Source: Salibacterium halotolerans (GTDB taxonomy: Bacteria; Bacillota; Bacilli; Bacillales; Marinococcaceae). Taken from it: a DNA stretch of 64,000 bases. A program made the translations under genes and the position numbers. Location: NCBI RefSeq assembly GCF_900115625.1, contig NZ_FOXD01000003.1, forward strand, positions 62,001 to 126,000. Direction: 5' to 3'. The notes beneath the pieces were generated by a model that saw only the letters and a list, made by a program, of their open reading frames with translations, had not been told where the DNA came from and did no database searches. Below are positions 48,089 to 58,135 of the stretch, piece by piece. Within the stretch, counting starts at the first letter, position 1. Every line of letters begins with the position of its first letter.

Positions 48089-48820
48089 ATGAATCATGAT
48101 AACATACCTAAAAGACTACGGGTCGTAGCGGAACACATCCGTGCTGGTTCGGTCATTGCTGATATTGGCACCGACCACGGCGCCGTTCCGATTTTTGCCT
48201 TAAAACAGAACCTGGCAGCATCGGCAGCAGCCTGTGACGTAAATGACGGTCCGCTCGCAGCTGCCCGCAGGAACATACAGGAAGAACAACTGGAGGAGTG
48301 GATAAGCGTCTGCTCCGGTGACGGCCTTCATGCGCTGCAGGAGGGTGATGACGTTGATACGGTTATCATATCCGGTATGGGAGGTACGCTGATCTCATCC
48401 ATACTGGAGGACGGCCAAACGATACTGGACGGAGTGGGGCATTTAATTCTTCAGCCTAATATGGGAGCCGTCAACATCCGCCGGTGGTTAAGGACAAATG
48501 GATGGAAGCTTGAATCGGAGGATATTATCGAAGAAAACAACCGCATCTACGAAATTCTGACCGCTATTCCCGGTAAAGCCGACAGTCCCTACAGCAGTAC
48601 TCCTTTGATGAGAGAAGCGGAGATGTTATTCGGTCCTTTTTTGATGAAAGAGCAGAATGATGCTTTTAGAAAAAAATGGACACGTGAAAAAGAGCAATGG
48701 AAACGAGTGCTGCACCAGCTGAAAAAAGCAGGGCAGCCCGGACAGGTGGAGGAGAAAAAACAGGAACTGATGAGAAAAATCCGATTGGCAGAGGAGGTCC
48801 TTCCTGATGAAAACAGCTGA
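48089..48820 (+). CDS. trmK: tRNA (adenine22-N1)-methyltransferase TrmK
   Basis: 243 residues. SAM-binding motif VIADIGTDHGAVPIFAL near 22-38, GDGLHAL near 84-90, ISGMGGTLISSIL near 101-113, LILQPNMGA near 125-133. It methylates A22 in tRNA (yqfN in B. subtilis). ATG 48089 is chosen: the product then aligns with B. subtilis from its first residue. The longer start at 48044 lies in the loop of the cccA terminator. Overlaps yqfO by 14 bases. Confidence 0.92.
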   Translation: MNHDNIPKRLRVVAEHIRAGSVIADIGTDHGAVPIFALKQNLAASAAACDVNDGPLAAARRNIQEEQLEEWISVCSGDGLHALQEGDDVDTVIISGMGGTLISSILEDGQTILDGVGHLILQPNMGAVNIRRWLRTNGWKLESEDIIEENNRIYEILTAIPGKADSPYSSTPLMREAEMLFGPFLMKEQNDAFRKKWTREKEQWKRVLHQLKKAGQPGQVEEKKQELMRKIRLAEEVLPDENS

Positions 48821-49925
48821 CGGACGAATGATTGCAGAGATTTTTGAAGGGTGGGCGCCGCGCTCTCTTGCGCTGGAAAAAGACAACGTCGGCTTGATGG
48901 TCGGAACGTTGAACAAACCGGTACACAGAGTGCTCACAACACTCGATGTGTCCAATGAAGTGGTGGATGAAGCGGTCGAAAAAGACATAGATCTAATCAT
49001 TGCGCATCACCCTTTAATTTTTAAACCGATGGCGTCGATCGAAACGTCCGGAGGAAAAGGGTCCATTATCGAGAAGTGCATGAAACACGATATCGCAGTA
49101 TATGCCGCTCATACCAACCTCGATATCGCTGATGGCGGTGTAAATGATATGCTTGCTGACGCTCTTGGTCTTGAAAAAACCGAAGTGCTCGTTCCAATGA
49201 CGGAAGTTCCTTTGAAAAAATTGACTGCGTTCGTGCCGGAAGGGCATGTCGAATCGGTCCGTTCCGCTCTGGGCGATGCAGGAGCCGGACATATTGGAGA
49301 TTACAGCCATTGCACGTTTTCGACAGACGGAACCGGCACCTTCATTCCGGGGGATAATACCGATCCGTATCTCGGCACCCGGGGGCAGATGGAATTTGCG
49401 CCGGAAACACGCATGGAAACCATCGTTCCGGAAACGATTCTTCCTGACGTTATCAAAGTGCTGGAGAGCGCCCATCCATATGAGGAGCCTGCCTATGACG
49501 TGTACCCGCTCGATATACAGGGAGAAGTAATGGGTCTCGGCCGAATCGGTTATCTTTCTGAATCTCATTCGTATGAAGGGTTTATCGAACATGTGAAATC
49601 AGCTTTCGGGGTGCGGCATGTCCGCACAGCCGGCCCTGAACCGAGCGAAGTGCGTACTGTTGCCGTACTTGGGGGAGACGGTAACAAGTTCTGGAGCCAT
49701 GCCCTAAAGCGTGGTGCAGATGTGTACATTACCGGAGACCTTTACTTTCATACCGCGCAAGATGCGGCTCTGGAAGGACTGAACACAATAGATCCTGGTC
49801 ATCATATCGAACAGATTATAAAAGAAGGGGTCAGACGTAAAATGGAAAGCCTGATCGACATCTCCGTATACGATATCACATTTTACGCCTCCACCATTTC
49901 CACCGAACCATTTACATTCCGCTGA
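48807..49925 (+). CDS. yqfO: Nif3-like dinuclear metal-binding protein YqfO
   Basis: 372 residues. NIF3 family with metal ligands in IIAHHPLIFKP near 63-73, H in AAHTNLDIADGGVND near 100-114, and HALKRGADVYITGDLYFHTA near 298-317. The CutA/PII-like inserted domain (about 130-240, TAFVPEGHVESVRSALGDAG) marks the long Bacillus form. Annotated as GTP cyclohydrolase type 2 homologue; true role uncertain. Overlaps trmK. Confidence 0.93.
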   Translation: MKTADGRMIAEIFEGWAPRSLALEKDNVGLMVGTLNKPVHRVLTTLDVSNEVVDEAVEKDIDLIIAHHPLIFKPMASIETSGGKGSIIEKCMKHDIAVYAAHTNLDIADGGVNDMLADALGLEKTEVLVPMTEVPLKKLTAFVPEGHVESVRSALGDAGAGHIGDYSHCTFSTDGTGTFIPGDNTDPYLGTRGQMEFAPETRMETIVPETILPDVIKVLESAHPYEEPAYDVYPLDIQGEVMGLGRIGYLSESHSYEGFIEHVKSAFGVRHVRTAGPEPSEVRTVAVLGGDGNKFWSHALKRGADVYITGDLYFHTAQDAALEGLNTIDPGHHIEQIIKEGVRRKMESLIDISVYDITFYASTISTEPFTFR

Positions 49926-49933
49926 AAAAGATG

Positions 49934-49970
49934 AAGACCGGCTTTCCATAAAGAGAGCCGGTCTTTGTCT
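49934..49970. terminator. bidirectional terminator between yqfO and ispH
   Basis: AAGACCGGCT (49934-49943) pairs with AGCCGGTCTT (49956-49965); T-rich ends on both strands between convergent genes. Confidence 0.88.
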
Positions 49971-50918
49971 TTATTTGGCTTTGCTTTTTACTTTCGGAAG
50001 AATTCTTGATGTTTCCACTTTATTTTCGGTATTCCAGGTGGATGGGTCATTTTCGTCGTACTGCTTCAGAAAATCGATAACTTCTTTGGTGATCGGGGTC
50101 GGCGTGGATGCGCCGGCGGTTACAGCGATCGTCTCGATTCCTTGCAGCCATGCGAGATTAAGCTCGGTAATATCGGCAATCCGGCGTGCAGGAGTGCCTG
50201 CGTTACTCTCGGAAACCTGGGCGAGCCGGTTCGAGTTGTTACTTTTAGGATCACCGACAACAAGCATTAGATCAGCATCTCCGGCCTGTTCTGAGACGGC
50301 TTCCTGACGCACCTGGGTGGCCTTGCAGATTTCATTGTTAATTTCAGCGGTTGGAAAACGTTCCAGCGCTGCGTTCATGATATCAGAAACATCCCACTGG
50401 CTCATGGTCGTCTGATTGGTGATGGTGATTTTTTCAGTCGGAATCTCAAGTTCCTCGATATCCTCCTTGGTTTCCACCAGATGAACGATATCAGGACCCA
50501 TGCCTACTGCACCTTCCGGCTCGGGATGACCTTTCTTCCCGATGTAGATGACATGATAGCCTGCTTCTCTATTGCTGCTTATTAATTCATGGGTTCGGGT
50601 TACATCCGGGCAGGTTGCGTCCACGGTGGTAAGTCCTTTTTCTTCTGCGAGTTCGCGGACCTCCGGGGAGACGCCGTGAGCAGTGAAAATGACAGTGCCT
50701 TTTTCCACCTCTCTCAGTATTTCAAGACGGTTGGGCCCGTCCAGAGAGATAATACCTTCCTCGTCAAACGCTTCGGTCACATGTGTATTATGAACGATCA
50801 TTCCCAGAATATAAATGGGGCGCGGTAGGTCTACACTTTGGGCAGCCTGTTTTGCGATAACCATTGCATCCACTACACCGTAGCAGTATCCCCTCGGGGC
50901 GATCTTAATTACTTCCAT
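49971..50918 (-). CDS. ispH: 4-hydroxy-3-methylbut-2-enyl diphosphate reductase
   Basis: 315 residues. Last step of the MEP isoprenoid pathway, giving IPP and DMAPP. The three cluster cysteines are in [13 protein letters not shown] (near 7-19), [12 protein letters not shown] (near 97-108) and [11 protein letters not shown] (near 192-202). ATG 50918 has GAGGAGG 5 bases upstream; the longer reading to 50954 lacks a site. IspG, the preceding enzyme, is at the right edge of the window. Confidence 0.96.
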   Translation of the reverse strand: MEVIKIAPRGYCYGVVDAMVIAKQAAQSVDLPRPIYILGMIVHNTHVTEAFDEEGIISLDGPNRLEILREVEKGTVIFTAHGVSPEVRELAEEKGLTTVDATCPDVTRTHELISSNREAGYHVIYIGKKGHPEPEGAVGMGPDIVHLVETKEDIEELEIPTEKITITNQTTMSQWDVSDIMNAALERFPTAEINNEICKATQVRQEAVSEQAGDADLMLVVGDPKSNNSNRLAQVSESNAGTPARRIADITELNLAWLQGIETIAVTAGASTPTPITKEVIDFLKQYDENDPSTWNTENKVETSRILPKVKSKAK

Positions 50919-51019
50919 AACAGCCTCCTCTGAAACTGATTCTATTTCATCCATATTTTCTTTCTTTCTTCGTTAACGCAGACTATACCACATCATAATT
51001 GAATGGGTACACTGACACC

Positions 51020-51048
51020 ATTATACTATTTATCAAGATGGATGTAAA
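51020..51048 (-). promoter_or_regulatory. sigma-A promoter of ispH
   Basis: Reverse strand TTTACA (51043-51048), 17 bases, TATAAT (51020-51025). Leader of about 95 bases. Confidence 0.8.
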
Positions 51049-51070
51049 AGAGGAGGCCGCTTCTGATTTG

Positions 51071-51478
51071 TTATACATAAAGTTTTGGAGCAGGTGTTGT
51101 CCCTTTGTCTTCATCCTCGATCCATTCCTGCTTTTCCTCCTGCGAATAGGGTTCTGCATGTTTTGATGACGCAGATCCTGAGGAGGGCGGAGCAGCAGAT
51201 AACATTTTCAAAAACACAGGCAGCTGACGAACGAGCGGGTAATACTGCTTAATATAGGGAGCGGCAGTTTGAGCCATTCGAAGTGCCTGCTGGACCTTGG
51301 GAAGAAGCGTCTGCAGCTCCGGTATTCTCTGTGTAATTGACGGTGGGACAGCTCCCGGAAACCCTCCCGGGACCCCTCCAGCATATGGATACCGCTGGGG
51401 CGGAGATGGAGGAGCGGGTGGATGCTCCGGTAAAGGGGCACGTGGATACTCATGAAAAAAACCTGGCATATTGTTCAT
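51071..51478 (-). CDS. yqfQ: YqfQ/VrrA-like proline-rich protein
   Basis: 135 residues. N-terminal half is rich in Pro, Gly and Tyr (PRAPLPEHPPAPPSPPQRYP); the C-terminal half has the VrrA/YqfQ block IPELQTLLPKVQQALRMAQ and YIKQYYPLVRQLPVFLKML (about 49-95). Position between ispH and cshB agrees with B. subtilis yqfQ. ATG 51478 has AAAGGAG upstream. Function unknown; relatives are spore- or surface-associated. Confidence 0.85.
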   Translation of the reverse strand: MNNMPGFFHEYPRAPLPEHPPAPPSPPQRYPYAGGVPGGFPGAVPPSITQRIPELQTLLPKVQQALRMAQTAAPYIKQYYPLVRQLPVFLKMLSAAPPSSGSASSKHAEPYSQEEKQEWIEDEDKGTTPAPKLYV

Positions 51479-51606
51479 CCTTTCTCCTTTGGAATGGAAA
51501 GCCGCGGCTGTGTTTTTGCCCTGTTTATGATAAAATATGAAGGCATAAAGGCAGTTGTGCAAAGAAGAAGCGAAGATCATTTTTGTATCATGGAAGGCGG
51601 ATAGAC

Positions 51607-52890
51607 ATGAAAGGATTCAAAAGGTTTGAGCTCCCTCCTTTTTTATTGGAAGCTCTCGAAAAGCAGCATATCCATAGGCCGGCTGATATTCAGGAGAGGC
51701 TGATTCCGGCTGTTTTGAATAAAAGAGACGTTATAGGACAATCCCAGACCGGCACAGGAAAGACGCTGGCATTTCTACTGCCGCTTGCGGCCCGGATTGA
51801 CCCGGAAAAACATCACATACAGGCTGTGATAACCGCTCCGACCAGGGAACTGGCTTCCCAGCTTCATCAGGAACTCGTGAAGCTGCTGGAGTACAAAGAC
51901 GGCACTCCCATTTCTGCCAAAACACTTATCGGCGGCACCGATCGTCAGAAAACAGTAGACAAGTTTCAGCAGCCGCCTCATATTGTGACAGCCACACCCG
52001 GACGGCTGAAAGATATGACAGACAGCGGCGTGGTGGATGTCAGCAAAGTGGAAATGCTTGTCGTCGATGAAGCAGACCAGATGCTCGACATGGGATTTAT
52101 CGAAGAAATTGATCCGGTTGCAGCCCAAATGCCGGAAACACTGCAGATGATGGTATTTTCAGCCACCATTCCGGAGGCGTTGCAGCCGTTTCTTAGAAAA
52201 TATATGACATCCCCCCGGCATGTACATGTCCGCCCGGAAGAAGCCTCACCGGCTGATATCACTCATTACTTTGTTCCTGTCAGACACCGCAGCCGTACGG
52301 AACTGACCATGGAGATCGCAGCACGGCTTCAGCCCTACTTTGCCATTTTATTCACCTCCACGAAAGAAGAAGCGGATGAAGTGGCTGACGCGATGAGCAT
52401 GAAAGGTATAGAAGCCGATGTACTACACGGGGATATCAGCCCGCGCCGCCGCAAACAGGTCATGCGTAATATTGATAAGCTCGACGTTCAGTATTTGATC
52501 GCAACCGATCTGGCGGCCAGAGGTATGGACATTGAAGGGGTTTCCCACATCATCAACCATTCTCTTCCCAAAGAACTCGGCTATTATGTACACCGTGCAG
52601 GCCGTACCGGACGGGCAGGTGCTGATGGAGAAGTCTATACCCTCATAGATGAACAGTCCGAATACCCGCGTGTCGCTAAGCTGCAGGATCAGGGTATAAC
52701 ATGTGAATTTCTTGATTTCAAAAAAGGGGAATTCACCCCGATGGATGATCCCCTTCATAAGTCTCTGAAAAAGAAGAACAAACCGTCTGATGCAGGTGCC
52801 GGGGTGAAAAAACCGAAGAAAGTGAAACCCGGATACAAAAAGAAAGCAGCACAACGTCCGGCCGGCAGACAAAACAAAAAACGAAGATAA
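51607..52890 (+). CDS. cshB: DEAD-box RNA helicase CshB
   Basis: 427 residues. Q motif [20 protein letters not shown] near 7-26, Walker A SQTGTGKT near 46-53, DEAD variant VVDEADQML near 154-162, SAT near 188-190, [10 protein letters not shown] near 328-337, and a basic C-terminal tail rich in Lys. It unwinds RNA in ribosome assembly and cold response (yqfR in B. subtilis). Start ATG 51607 follows GGAAGGCGG. A -10-like TAAAAT with TG extension lies near 51531. Confidence 0.95.
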   Translation: MKGFKRFELPPFLLEALEKQHIHRPADIQERLIPAVLNKRDVIGQSQTGTGKTLAFLLPLAARIDPEKHHIQAVITAPTRELASQLHQELVKLLEYKDGTPISAKTLIGGTDRQKTVDKFQQPPHIVTATPGRLKDMTDSGVVDVSKVEMLVVDEADQMLDMGFIEEIDPVAAQMPETLQMMVFSATIPEALQPFLRKYMTSPRHVHVRPEEASPADITHYFVPVRHRSRTELTMEIAARLQPYFAILFTSTKEEADEVADAMSMKGIEADVLHGDISPRRRKQVMRNIDKLDVQYLIATDLAARGMDIEGVSHIINHSLPKELGYYVHRAGRTGRAGADGEVYTLIDEQSEYPRVAKLQDQGITCEFLDFKKGEFTPMDDPLHKSLKKKNKPSDAGAGVKKPKKVKPGYKKKAAQRPAGRQNKKRR

Positions 52891-52906
52891 TAAGGAGGAT
52901 ACGAAG

Positions 52907-53797
52907 ATGTTAATCGGATCCCACGTGTCCATGAATGGAAAAAAGATGCTTCTTGGCTCCAGTGAAGAAGCATTGTCCTACAATGCTACAGCTATGATGA
53001 TTTATACAGGTGCCCCTCAGAATACACGCAGAAAAGCCATTGAAGATCTGAACATTGAAAAAGGTAGAGAACACATGCAGGAGCACGGTATAAAAAGTGT
53101 AGTGGTGCATGCTCCATATATCATTAATATCGCCAATACGACGAAGCCCGAAACGTTTCAGCTTGGTGTCGACTTTTTACGATCCGAGATAGAACGGACG
53201 GAAGCGATCGGCGCAGAACAGATTGTCCTCCATCCCGGGTCCCATGTCGGAGAAGGCGCTGATAAAGGAATCGCCAAAATCATTGAGGGGCTGAATGAAG
53301 TAATTGACCCTTCCCAAAATGTGCAGATTGCACTGGAAACGATGGCCGGGAAAGGGTCGGAATGCGGCCGTTCGTTTGAAGAACTGGCAGCCATTATAGA
53401 AGGCGTGACGCACAATGATAAGCTGTCCGTTTGTTTTGACACGTGCCATACCCATGACGCCGGTTACGACATTGTTCATGATTTTGACGGTGTATTAACA
53501 TCGTTTGATAAACAAATCGGCCTCGACCGTTTGAAAGTACTCCATGTAAATGACAGCAAAAATGAAAAAGGAGCGGCCAAAGACCGCCACGAGAACATAG
53601 GTTTCGGCTGGATTGGTTTTGAGGCGCTGAAAGATATCGTCCATCATTCTGAATTCGAAAGCATTCCAAAAATTCTCGAGACGCCTTATGTCGGAACAGA
53701 CAAGAAAAACAAAAAGCCGCCCTACAAACACGAACTGGAAATGCTCGCTGAAAAAACGTTTGACGAAACGATGAAAGATGAACTTCTTTCCCAGTAA
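52907..53797 (+). CDS. nfo: endonuclease IV (AP endonuclease)
   Basis: 296 residues. Zinc-dependent TIM-barrel nuclease cutting DNA at abasic sites. Metal ligands lie in [12 protein letters not shown] near 106-117 (His), ALETMAGKG near 144-152 (Glu), [13 protein letters not shown] near 177-189 (Asp, His), [20 protein letters not shown] near 216-235, and ILETPYV near 261-267. AAGGAGG precedes the ATG. Confidence 0.96.
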   Translation: MLIGSHVSMNGKKMLLGSSEEALSYNATAMMIYTGAPQNTRRKAIEDLNIEKGREHMQEHGIKSVVVHAPYIINIANTTKPETFQLGVDFLRSEIERTEAIGAEQIVLHPGSHVGEGADKGIAKIIEGLNEVIDPSQNVQIALETMAGKGSECGRSFEELAAIIEGVTHNDKLSVCFDTCHTHDAGYDIVHDFDGVLTSFDKQIGLDRLKVLHVNDSKNEKGAAKDRHENIGFGWIGFEALKDIVHHSEFESIPKILETPYVGTDKKNKKPPYKHELEMLAEKTFDETMKDELLSQ

Positions 53798-53813
53798 TTA
53801 GTAAAATATAGGG

Positions 53814-53862
53814 AAAATTCCCTCCCGATAAGGAAAATCCTTTTTTCGGGAGGATTTTCTTT
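53814..53862 (+). terminator. terminator after nfo
   Basis: AAAAT and CCTCCCG (53814-53826, with two bulged bases) pair with CGGGAGG and ATTTT (53847-53858), followed by CTTT. Downstream 53863-53997 shows nothing recognisable. Confidence 0.75.
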
Positions 53863-53997
53863 GTGGAAGAGCGAAAATAATACACAAATACATATATCCC
53901 GACTGAGCTGCAAAGCCAAAACGGCAGCGGCTTACTACATTGGGCAGGTGCTGTACTGATCGACAACATTCAGCGCCGGCAGATTCTGCGTTTTCTT

Positions 53998-54255
53998 TTA
54001 CAACATGTATTGGTTATAAAGCTGTTTGACAGCCTTAAAAGTTCCAGGTGACACTTTCTGCTGGATGGCATCGAATACAGGCTGATGGGTCGATGTGTCA
54101 TCAAGGCTCCATGGGTGATTCCGCACTGTCTGCAGGATAACTGCTGCTTCCTCCGGCGTCATGGGAACACCAAATACCCGGGCATAGTGAAGGATATCCT
54201 CCGGCCGCATTTCGGCTATTTTGTATTTGATCCACTGCTCTTTGAAAGAATTCAT
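53998..54255 (-). CDS. yqfT: YqfT family protein (DUF2624)
   Basis: 85 residues. Helical, with the DUF2624 pattern EDILHYARVFGVPMTPEEAA near 19-38. ATG 54255 has AGGAG 8 bases upstream; GTG 54264 is the alternative. It follows nfo as in B. subtilis, but on the opposite strand. Function unknown. Confidence 0.8.
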   Translation of the reverse strand: MNSFKEQWIKYKIAEMRPEDILHYARVFGVPMTPEEAAVILQTVRNHPWSLDDTSTHQPVFDAIQQKVSPGTFKAVKQLYNQYML

Positions 54256-54505
54256 GTTTGACACTCCTCATGCATAGAATCTCGTAAAGAACTGCTTCTA
54301 TATCTATGCAGCAGTCCCGTAAATGTCACCGTATACGTGAATCTTCCATGTAGACAGAAATATACAAATGCTCGTACCGGGAAAAAATTATCCAAAAAAT
54401 GTAGCAATTATTGAAAATTTTAGTATAATTGAAACCAGGAGCGAACAAGGAGGGGCACCAGGGAATGCATAGATGTATGGAACTGGTTTAATAAGGAGGG
54501 GTAAC

Positions 54506-55885
54506 ATGAATCAATCACTGCAGACCGTTGACACAAGTGACTTTCAGGAAAAATTTCAAAAGCTCAGGTCAGATGTGATGGAAATTCTACTGTCAGATAG
54601 TGGACTAATATTATCCGTCAATGAAACAGCAGCATCCTTCTTTTCCGAGTACGATTCGTTTTTCCGGTACGTACCGTCAAAACGACAGCAGCAGGTGAAG
54701 CAGTTTCTGGAGACAGTCAGGCGCCGCGGGGAATGTGAAGGGTTTCCGGTGCATCACTGTTTTCATCAGGACAAGCAGTATGTTCAATACAACGGGGAAT
54801 GGGCAGAAGGTTACATTCTGTTGAGCGGCCGAAATATGTCCAGAAGTAGATTTTCCATCGAGACTTCGGAACTGTTGCAGCAGTTTGAGCATGCCGGAGC
54901 TATTATTAATGGGGATATGGGAATTGAAATGCATAATGAGGCCTTTGAATCATACATGCATCCTGAAACAGAAAACGGACATGGTATTATCCAAAACACA
55001 GGATATGAAAATTTATTAAACAGCTCGGCAAAACAGGATGTCATTCCTAAGCTTGTTGAAGAAGTGCTGGAGAAACAAAAGCCCCTTGAACTTGAAGTGA
55101 AAAATGATCAGGCGGAAAACTGGCTGTACCTGAAAGGAATCTATTTAGCTGAAACAGACTCCGTCCTTCTTATGATATATGACCTCACGTATGAAAAAAA
55201 ATACCACCGTCTGCTTACGTATCAGGACCAAATGGAATCGGTTTCCTATTTATCGGCCGGTGTGGCACACGAACTCCGTAATCCTTTATCCGTCATAAAA
55301 GGATTTCTGCAGCTATCCTCTCTGACGGAAAGCTTTTATAAATATTCGGATACCATTTTGTCTGAAGTGGAACGAATGAATGAAATCATAGACAACTTTC
55401 TCTCTGTGGCCAGGAAAAAAGTTCAAAAAGAGTGGAAGATGCCCGGGGACCTTCTTGACAGCGTGATTGACATGATGCGTTCGGAATGTTTGATGCAGGG
55501 AGTATTGTTTGATTATCAGGTTGATCCGGTCGAAGGAGTTATAGAAGTGAACGAGTCGTCTTTTAAACAAATTATATTGAATGCGCTTCGAAACTCGATG
55601 GATGCCTTTCCGGACGGGCAGAAAAACAATAAATTTTCCCTGGAAAGCTTCGAACGAAACGGTCATTTGATTATTCAGTTGAAAGATAATGGTCCCGGTA
55701 TTCCGGCGCATGTCCTTGAAAACCTGGGTAAGCCGTTTTTCACCACAAAAGAGAAAGGGACCGGAGTGGGGATACCATTGTGTAAAAAGATTATGGAAGA
55801 ACATAACGGCACGTTTGAGGTGGAGAGCGGGTCTGGAAAAGGAACAAACATAAATTTGTCTTTCCCTATTTACCGCGAGGAATAA
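54506..55885 (+). CDS. soluble orphan sensor histidine kinase
   Basis: 459 residues with no membrane segment. Two PAS-like regions (about 10-110 and 115-230), dimerisation and phosphoacceptor box VAHELRNPLSVIKGFLQLSS with His near 255, N box NALRNSMDAF near 369-378, G1 DNGPGIP near 402-408, F/G2 FFTTKEKGTGVGIPL near 418-432. No response regulator is adjacent. The HELRNPLSVIKGFLQL box and cytoplasmic PAS layout resemble sporulation phosphorelay kinases (KinA/KinE group), so Spo0F is a plausible partner; this is inference. ATG 54506 follows AAGGAGGGG. Confidence 0.88.
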   Translation: MNQSLQTVDTSDFQEKFQKLRSDVMEILLSDSGLILSVNETAASFFSEYDSFFRYVPSKRQQQVKQFLETVRRRGECEGFPVHHCFHQDKQYVQYNGEWAEGYILLSGRNMSRSRFSIETSELLQQFEHAGAIINGDMGIEMHNEAFESYMHPETENGHGIIQNTGYENLLNSSAKQDVIPKLVEEVLEKQKPLELEVKNDQAENWLYLKGIYLAETDSVLLMIYDLTYEKKYHRLLTYQDQMESVSYLSAGVAHELRNPLSVIKGFLQLSSLTESFYKYSDTILSEVERMNEIIDNFLSVARKKVQKEWKMPGDLLDSVIDMMRSECLMQGVLFDYQVDPVEGVIEVNESSFKQIILNALRNSMDAFPDGQKNNKFSLESFERNGHLIIQLKDNGPGIPAHVLENLGKPFFTTKEKGTGVGIPLCKKIMEEHNGTFEVESGSGKGTNINLSFPIYREE

Positions 55886-55977
55886 AAACGGGGATGATAG
55901 TACAAGGCGGGCATAACAGACCTCAAAAAGTACGTGCGAGCCCGTCACCACTCTTGTTCTAATGTAAAAATTTAATA

Positions 55978-58089
55978 TTATTCATCCTGATGATCAATAA
56001 AGCGGGCGGCGTATTCGAACAGTCTGAGCTGGCTGTTTACAGGTTCTTCACTTTCACCCCGGACCACATAGTGGTATTTACCGTTACTGTCCTGCACCCG
56101 GGCTTTTTCATTATCATTCAATGTGATCTCAAGGATTGTCTCGAGCCGTCCCTTCAGCCTGTCATCCAGTATCGGAAACATAATTTCAATACGCTTTTCC
56201 ATGTTTCTCGTCATCCAGTCCGCCGATGAAAGGAAATAGGATTCTGTCCCATTATGATGAAAATAAAAAATGCGGCTGTGTTCAAGAAATCTGCCTACAA
56301 TACTGCGGACGCTGATGTTGTCACTGATACCTTCAATACCAGGTCTCAGGCAGCAGATGCCGCGCACGATCAAGTCGATTTTCACACCGGCGCGGGAGGC
56401 TTCGTACAGCTTGAGAATGAGTGGTTTATCGGTAAGAGAATTCATTTTGGCAATGATACGGCCGCCGCCGTTTTTCTCGTGATATCTGATTTCATTATCA
56501 ATATGATGCAGCAGCTCATCGCGGATCTCCACCGGGGATGTGGAAATGTGATTCCATTCCGGCTTCGTGCGGTAACCGCTAAGGTAGTTGAAGAAGTTTG
56601 TCGCATCCTCTCCGATATCCTCTCTTGAAGTGATCCATCCCATATCCGTGTATAATTTGGCCGTGGAGTCGTTGTAATTGCCTGTCCCCAAATGGACAAA
56701 CCGCTCTATCCCACGGGACTGTCTGACAACGAGAGTGATTTTGCTGTGTGTTTTCAGCCCGGTTATCCCGTAAATCACATGAACGCCCGCTTTCTCGAGT
56801 TTTTTGGCCCATTGGATGTTGTTTTCTTCATCAAACCGGGCTTTCAGCTCCACGAGTACCGTTACCTGCTTGCCGTTTTCCGCGGCTTCGGTGAGGGCGT
56901 GGACAACGGGAGAATCACCGCTTACCCGGTAAAGCGTCTGTTTGATGGCGAGAACGGCCGGATCTTTTGCTGCGGTTGTAATAAAGTCAATAACCGGCTG
57001 GAAGGACTCATACGGATGATGAAGAAGAATGTCCTTATTTCTGGCAGCGTTCAGCACATCTGATTCTTCAAGCAGGTCTTCCGGAGGCTGTGGAATCAAT
57101 GTCTCGTAGACGAGATGCTCTGATTCTTCGGCCATCTGACCGTATAACTGGAAAAGAAATGTTTGATCGAGCGGTCCTCTCAGCCTGTACACATCATTCG
57201 GGTGAATTTCGAGTTCCTCCGTCAGATAATGGAGGATCCGCTCATCCATCAAACCAATCTGATATTCAAAACGTACGGCTGCTCCCCATTTCCGTTTTTT
57301 CAGTTCTTTCTCAATCTCTACAAGCAGGTCCCTCGCACCTTCCTCGTGGATGGTAAGGTCGGCGTTTCTTGTGATGCGGAACGGGGATACAGAGATAACC
57401 TGATAGCCTACGAACAGCTCCCCGATAAATTCGCTGATCACCTGTTCGAGCATGATGAACTGTTTACGGTTCGAAGATGTGCCGGGCATTTCGATGTAAC
57501 GATTCAGTACGGCAGGAACCTGAACGATGGCAATCTGTTCATTATGTACCTGATTTGTCTCCTTGAGAAGTACAGCCAGGTTGATGGACTTACTCAACAG
57601 AATCGGAAACGGCCGGTAAGCGTCCACCGCCAGCGGCGTGAGTACGGGAAAAATGTATTCCTGAAAATAATTGCGGAGATATCCCATCTGCTCTGCGCTT
57701 AATTCTTCCATTGTCAAAAATTCAATATGCTCCTGATGAAGAAGAGCGGTTAAGGTTTCCGTGAAAAAATTGTCCTGCAGGTGAACCAGTTCCCTCGTTT
57801 TTTCGGTAATGTGTTTAAGCTGCTGTTTCGGGGTCAAACCTGCTTTGTTCTCCGGCTTATTATACCCGGCTTCCACCTGATCTTTCAGACCGGCCACCCG
57901 GACCATGAAAAACTCGTCCAGGTTGGAGCTGAAAATGGCGGAAAACTTCAATCGTTCGAGCAGTGGATTCGTTTCATCCAAAGCTTCCTGGAGCACTCGT
58001 TCATTAAAAGCAAGCCAGCTCAATTCCCGGTTATTGTAGTAAGCCGGATTGTTCAAATCCGGTTCAAACTGTTCATCAGAAGTCATCAT
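55978..58089 (-). CDS. ppk: polyphosphate kinase 1
   Basis: 703 residues. PPK1: N-terminal NRELSWLAFNERVLQEAL near 19-36, head domain, two phospholipase D-like domains. The active-site histidine is in GLKTHSKITLVV near 440-451 and the second motif in FYFHHNGTESYFLSSADW near 590-607. It makes polyphosphate from ATP reversibly. Transcribed after ppx on the reverse strand with 46 bases between. Confidence 0.96.
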   Translation of the reverse strand: MMTSDEQFEPDLNNPAYYNNRELSWLAFNERVLQEALDETNPLLERLKFSAIFSSNLDEFFMVRVAGLKDQVEAGYNKPENKAGLTPKQQLKHITEKTRELVHLQDNFFTETLTALLHQEHIEFLTMEELSAEQMGYLRNYFQEYIFPVLTPLAVDAYRPFPILLSKSINLAVLLKETNQVHNEQIAIVQVPAVLNRYIEMPGTSSNRKQFIMLEQVISEFIGELFVGYQVISVSPFRITRNADLTIHEEGARDLLVEIEKELKKRKWGAAVRFEYQIGLMDERILHYLTEELEIHPNDVYRLRGPLDQTFLFQLYGQMAEESEHLVYETLIPQPPEDLLEESDVLNAARNKDILLHHPYESFQPVIDFITTAAKDPAVLAIKQTLYRVSGDSPVVHALTEAAENGKQVTVLVELKARFDEENNIQWAKKLEKAGVHVIYGITGLKTHSKITLVVRQSRGIERFVHLGTGNYNDSTAKLYTDMGWITSREDIGEDATNFFNYLSGYRTKPEWNHISTSPVEIRDELLHHIDNEIRYHEKNGGGRIIAKMNSLTDKPLILKLYEASRAGVKIDLIVRGICCLRPGIEGISDNISVRSIVGRFLEHSRIFYFHHNGTESYFLSSADWMTRNMEKRIEIMFPILDDRLKGRLETILEITLNDNEKARVQDSNGKYHYVVRGESEEPVNSQLRLFEYAARFIDHQDE

Positions 58090-58135
58090 TCGTTCACCTA
58101 TCCTTACAATACATCATTTCATCTTCACTTTAACA

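Noticed and set aside
54256-54505. Spo0A box or sigma-H promoter before the orphan kinase
   Set aside because: No TGTCGAA and no good sigma-H pair; a TATAAT near 54420 has a poor -35.
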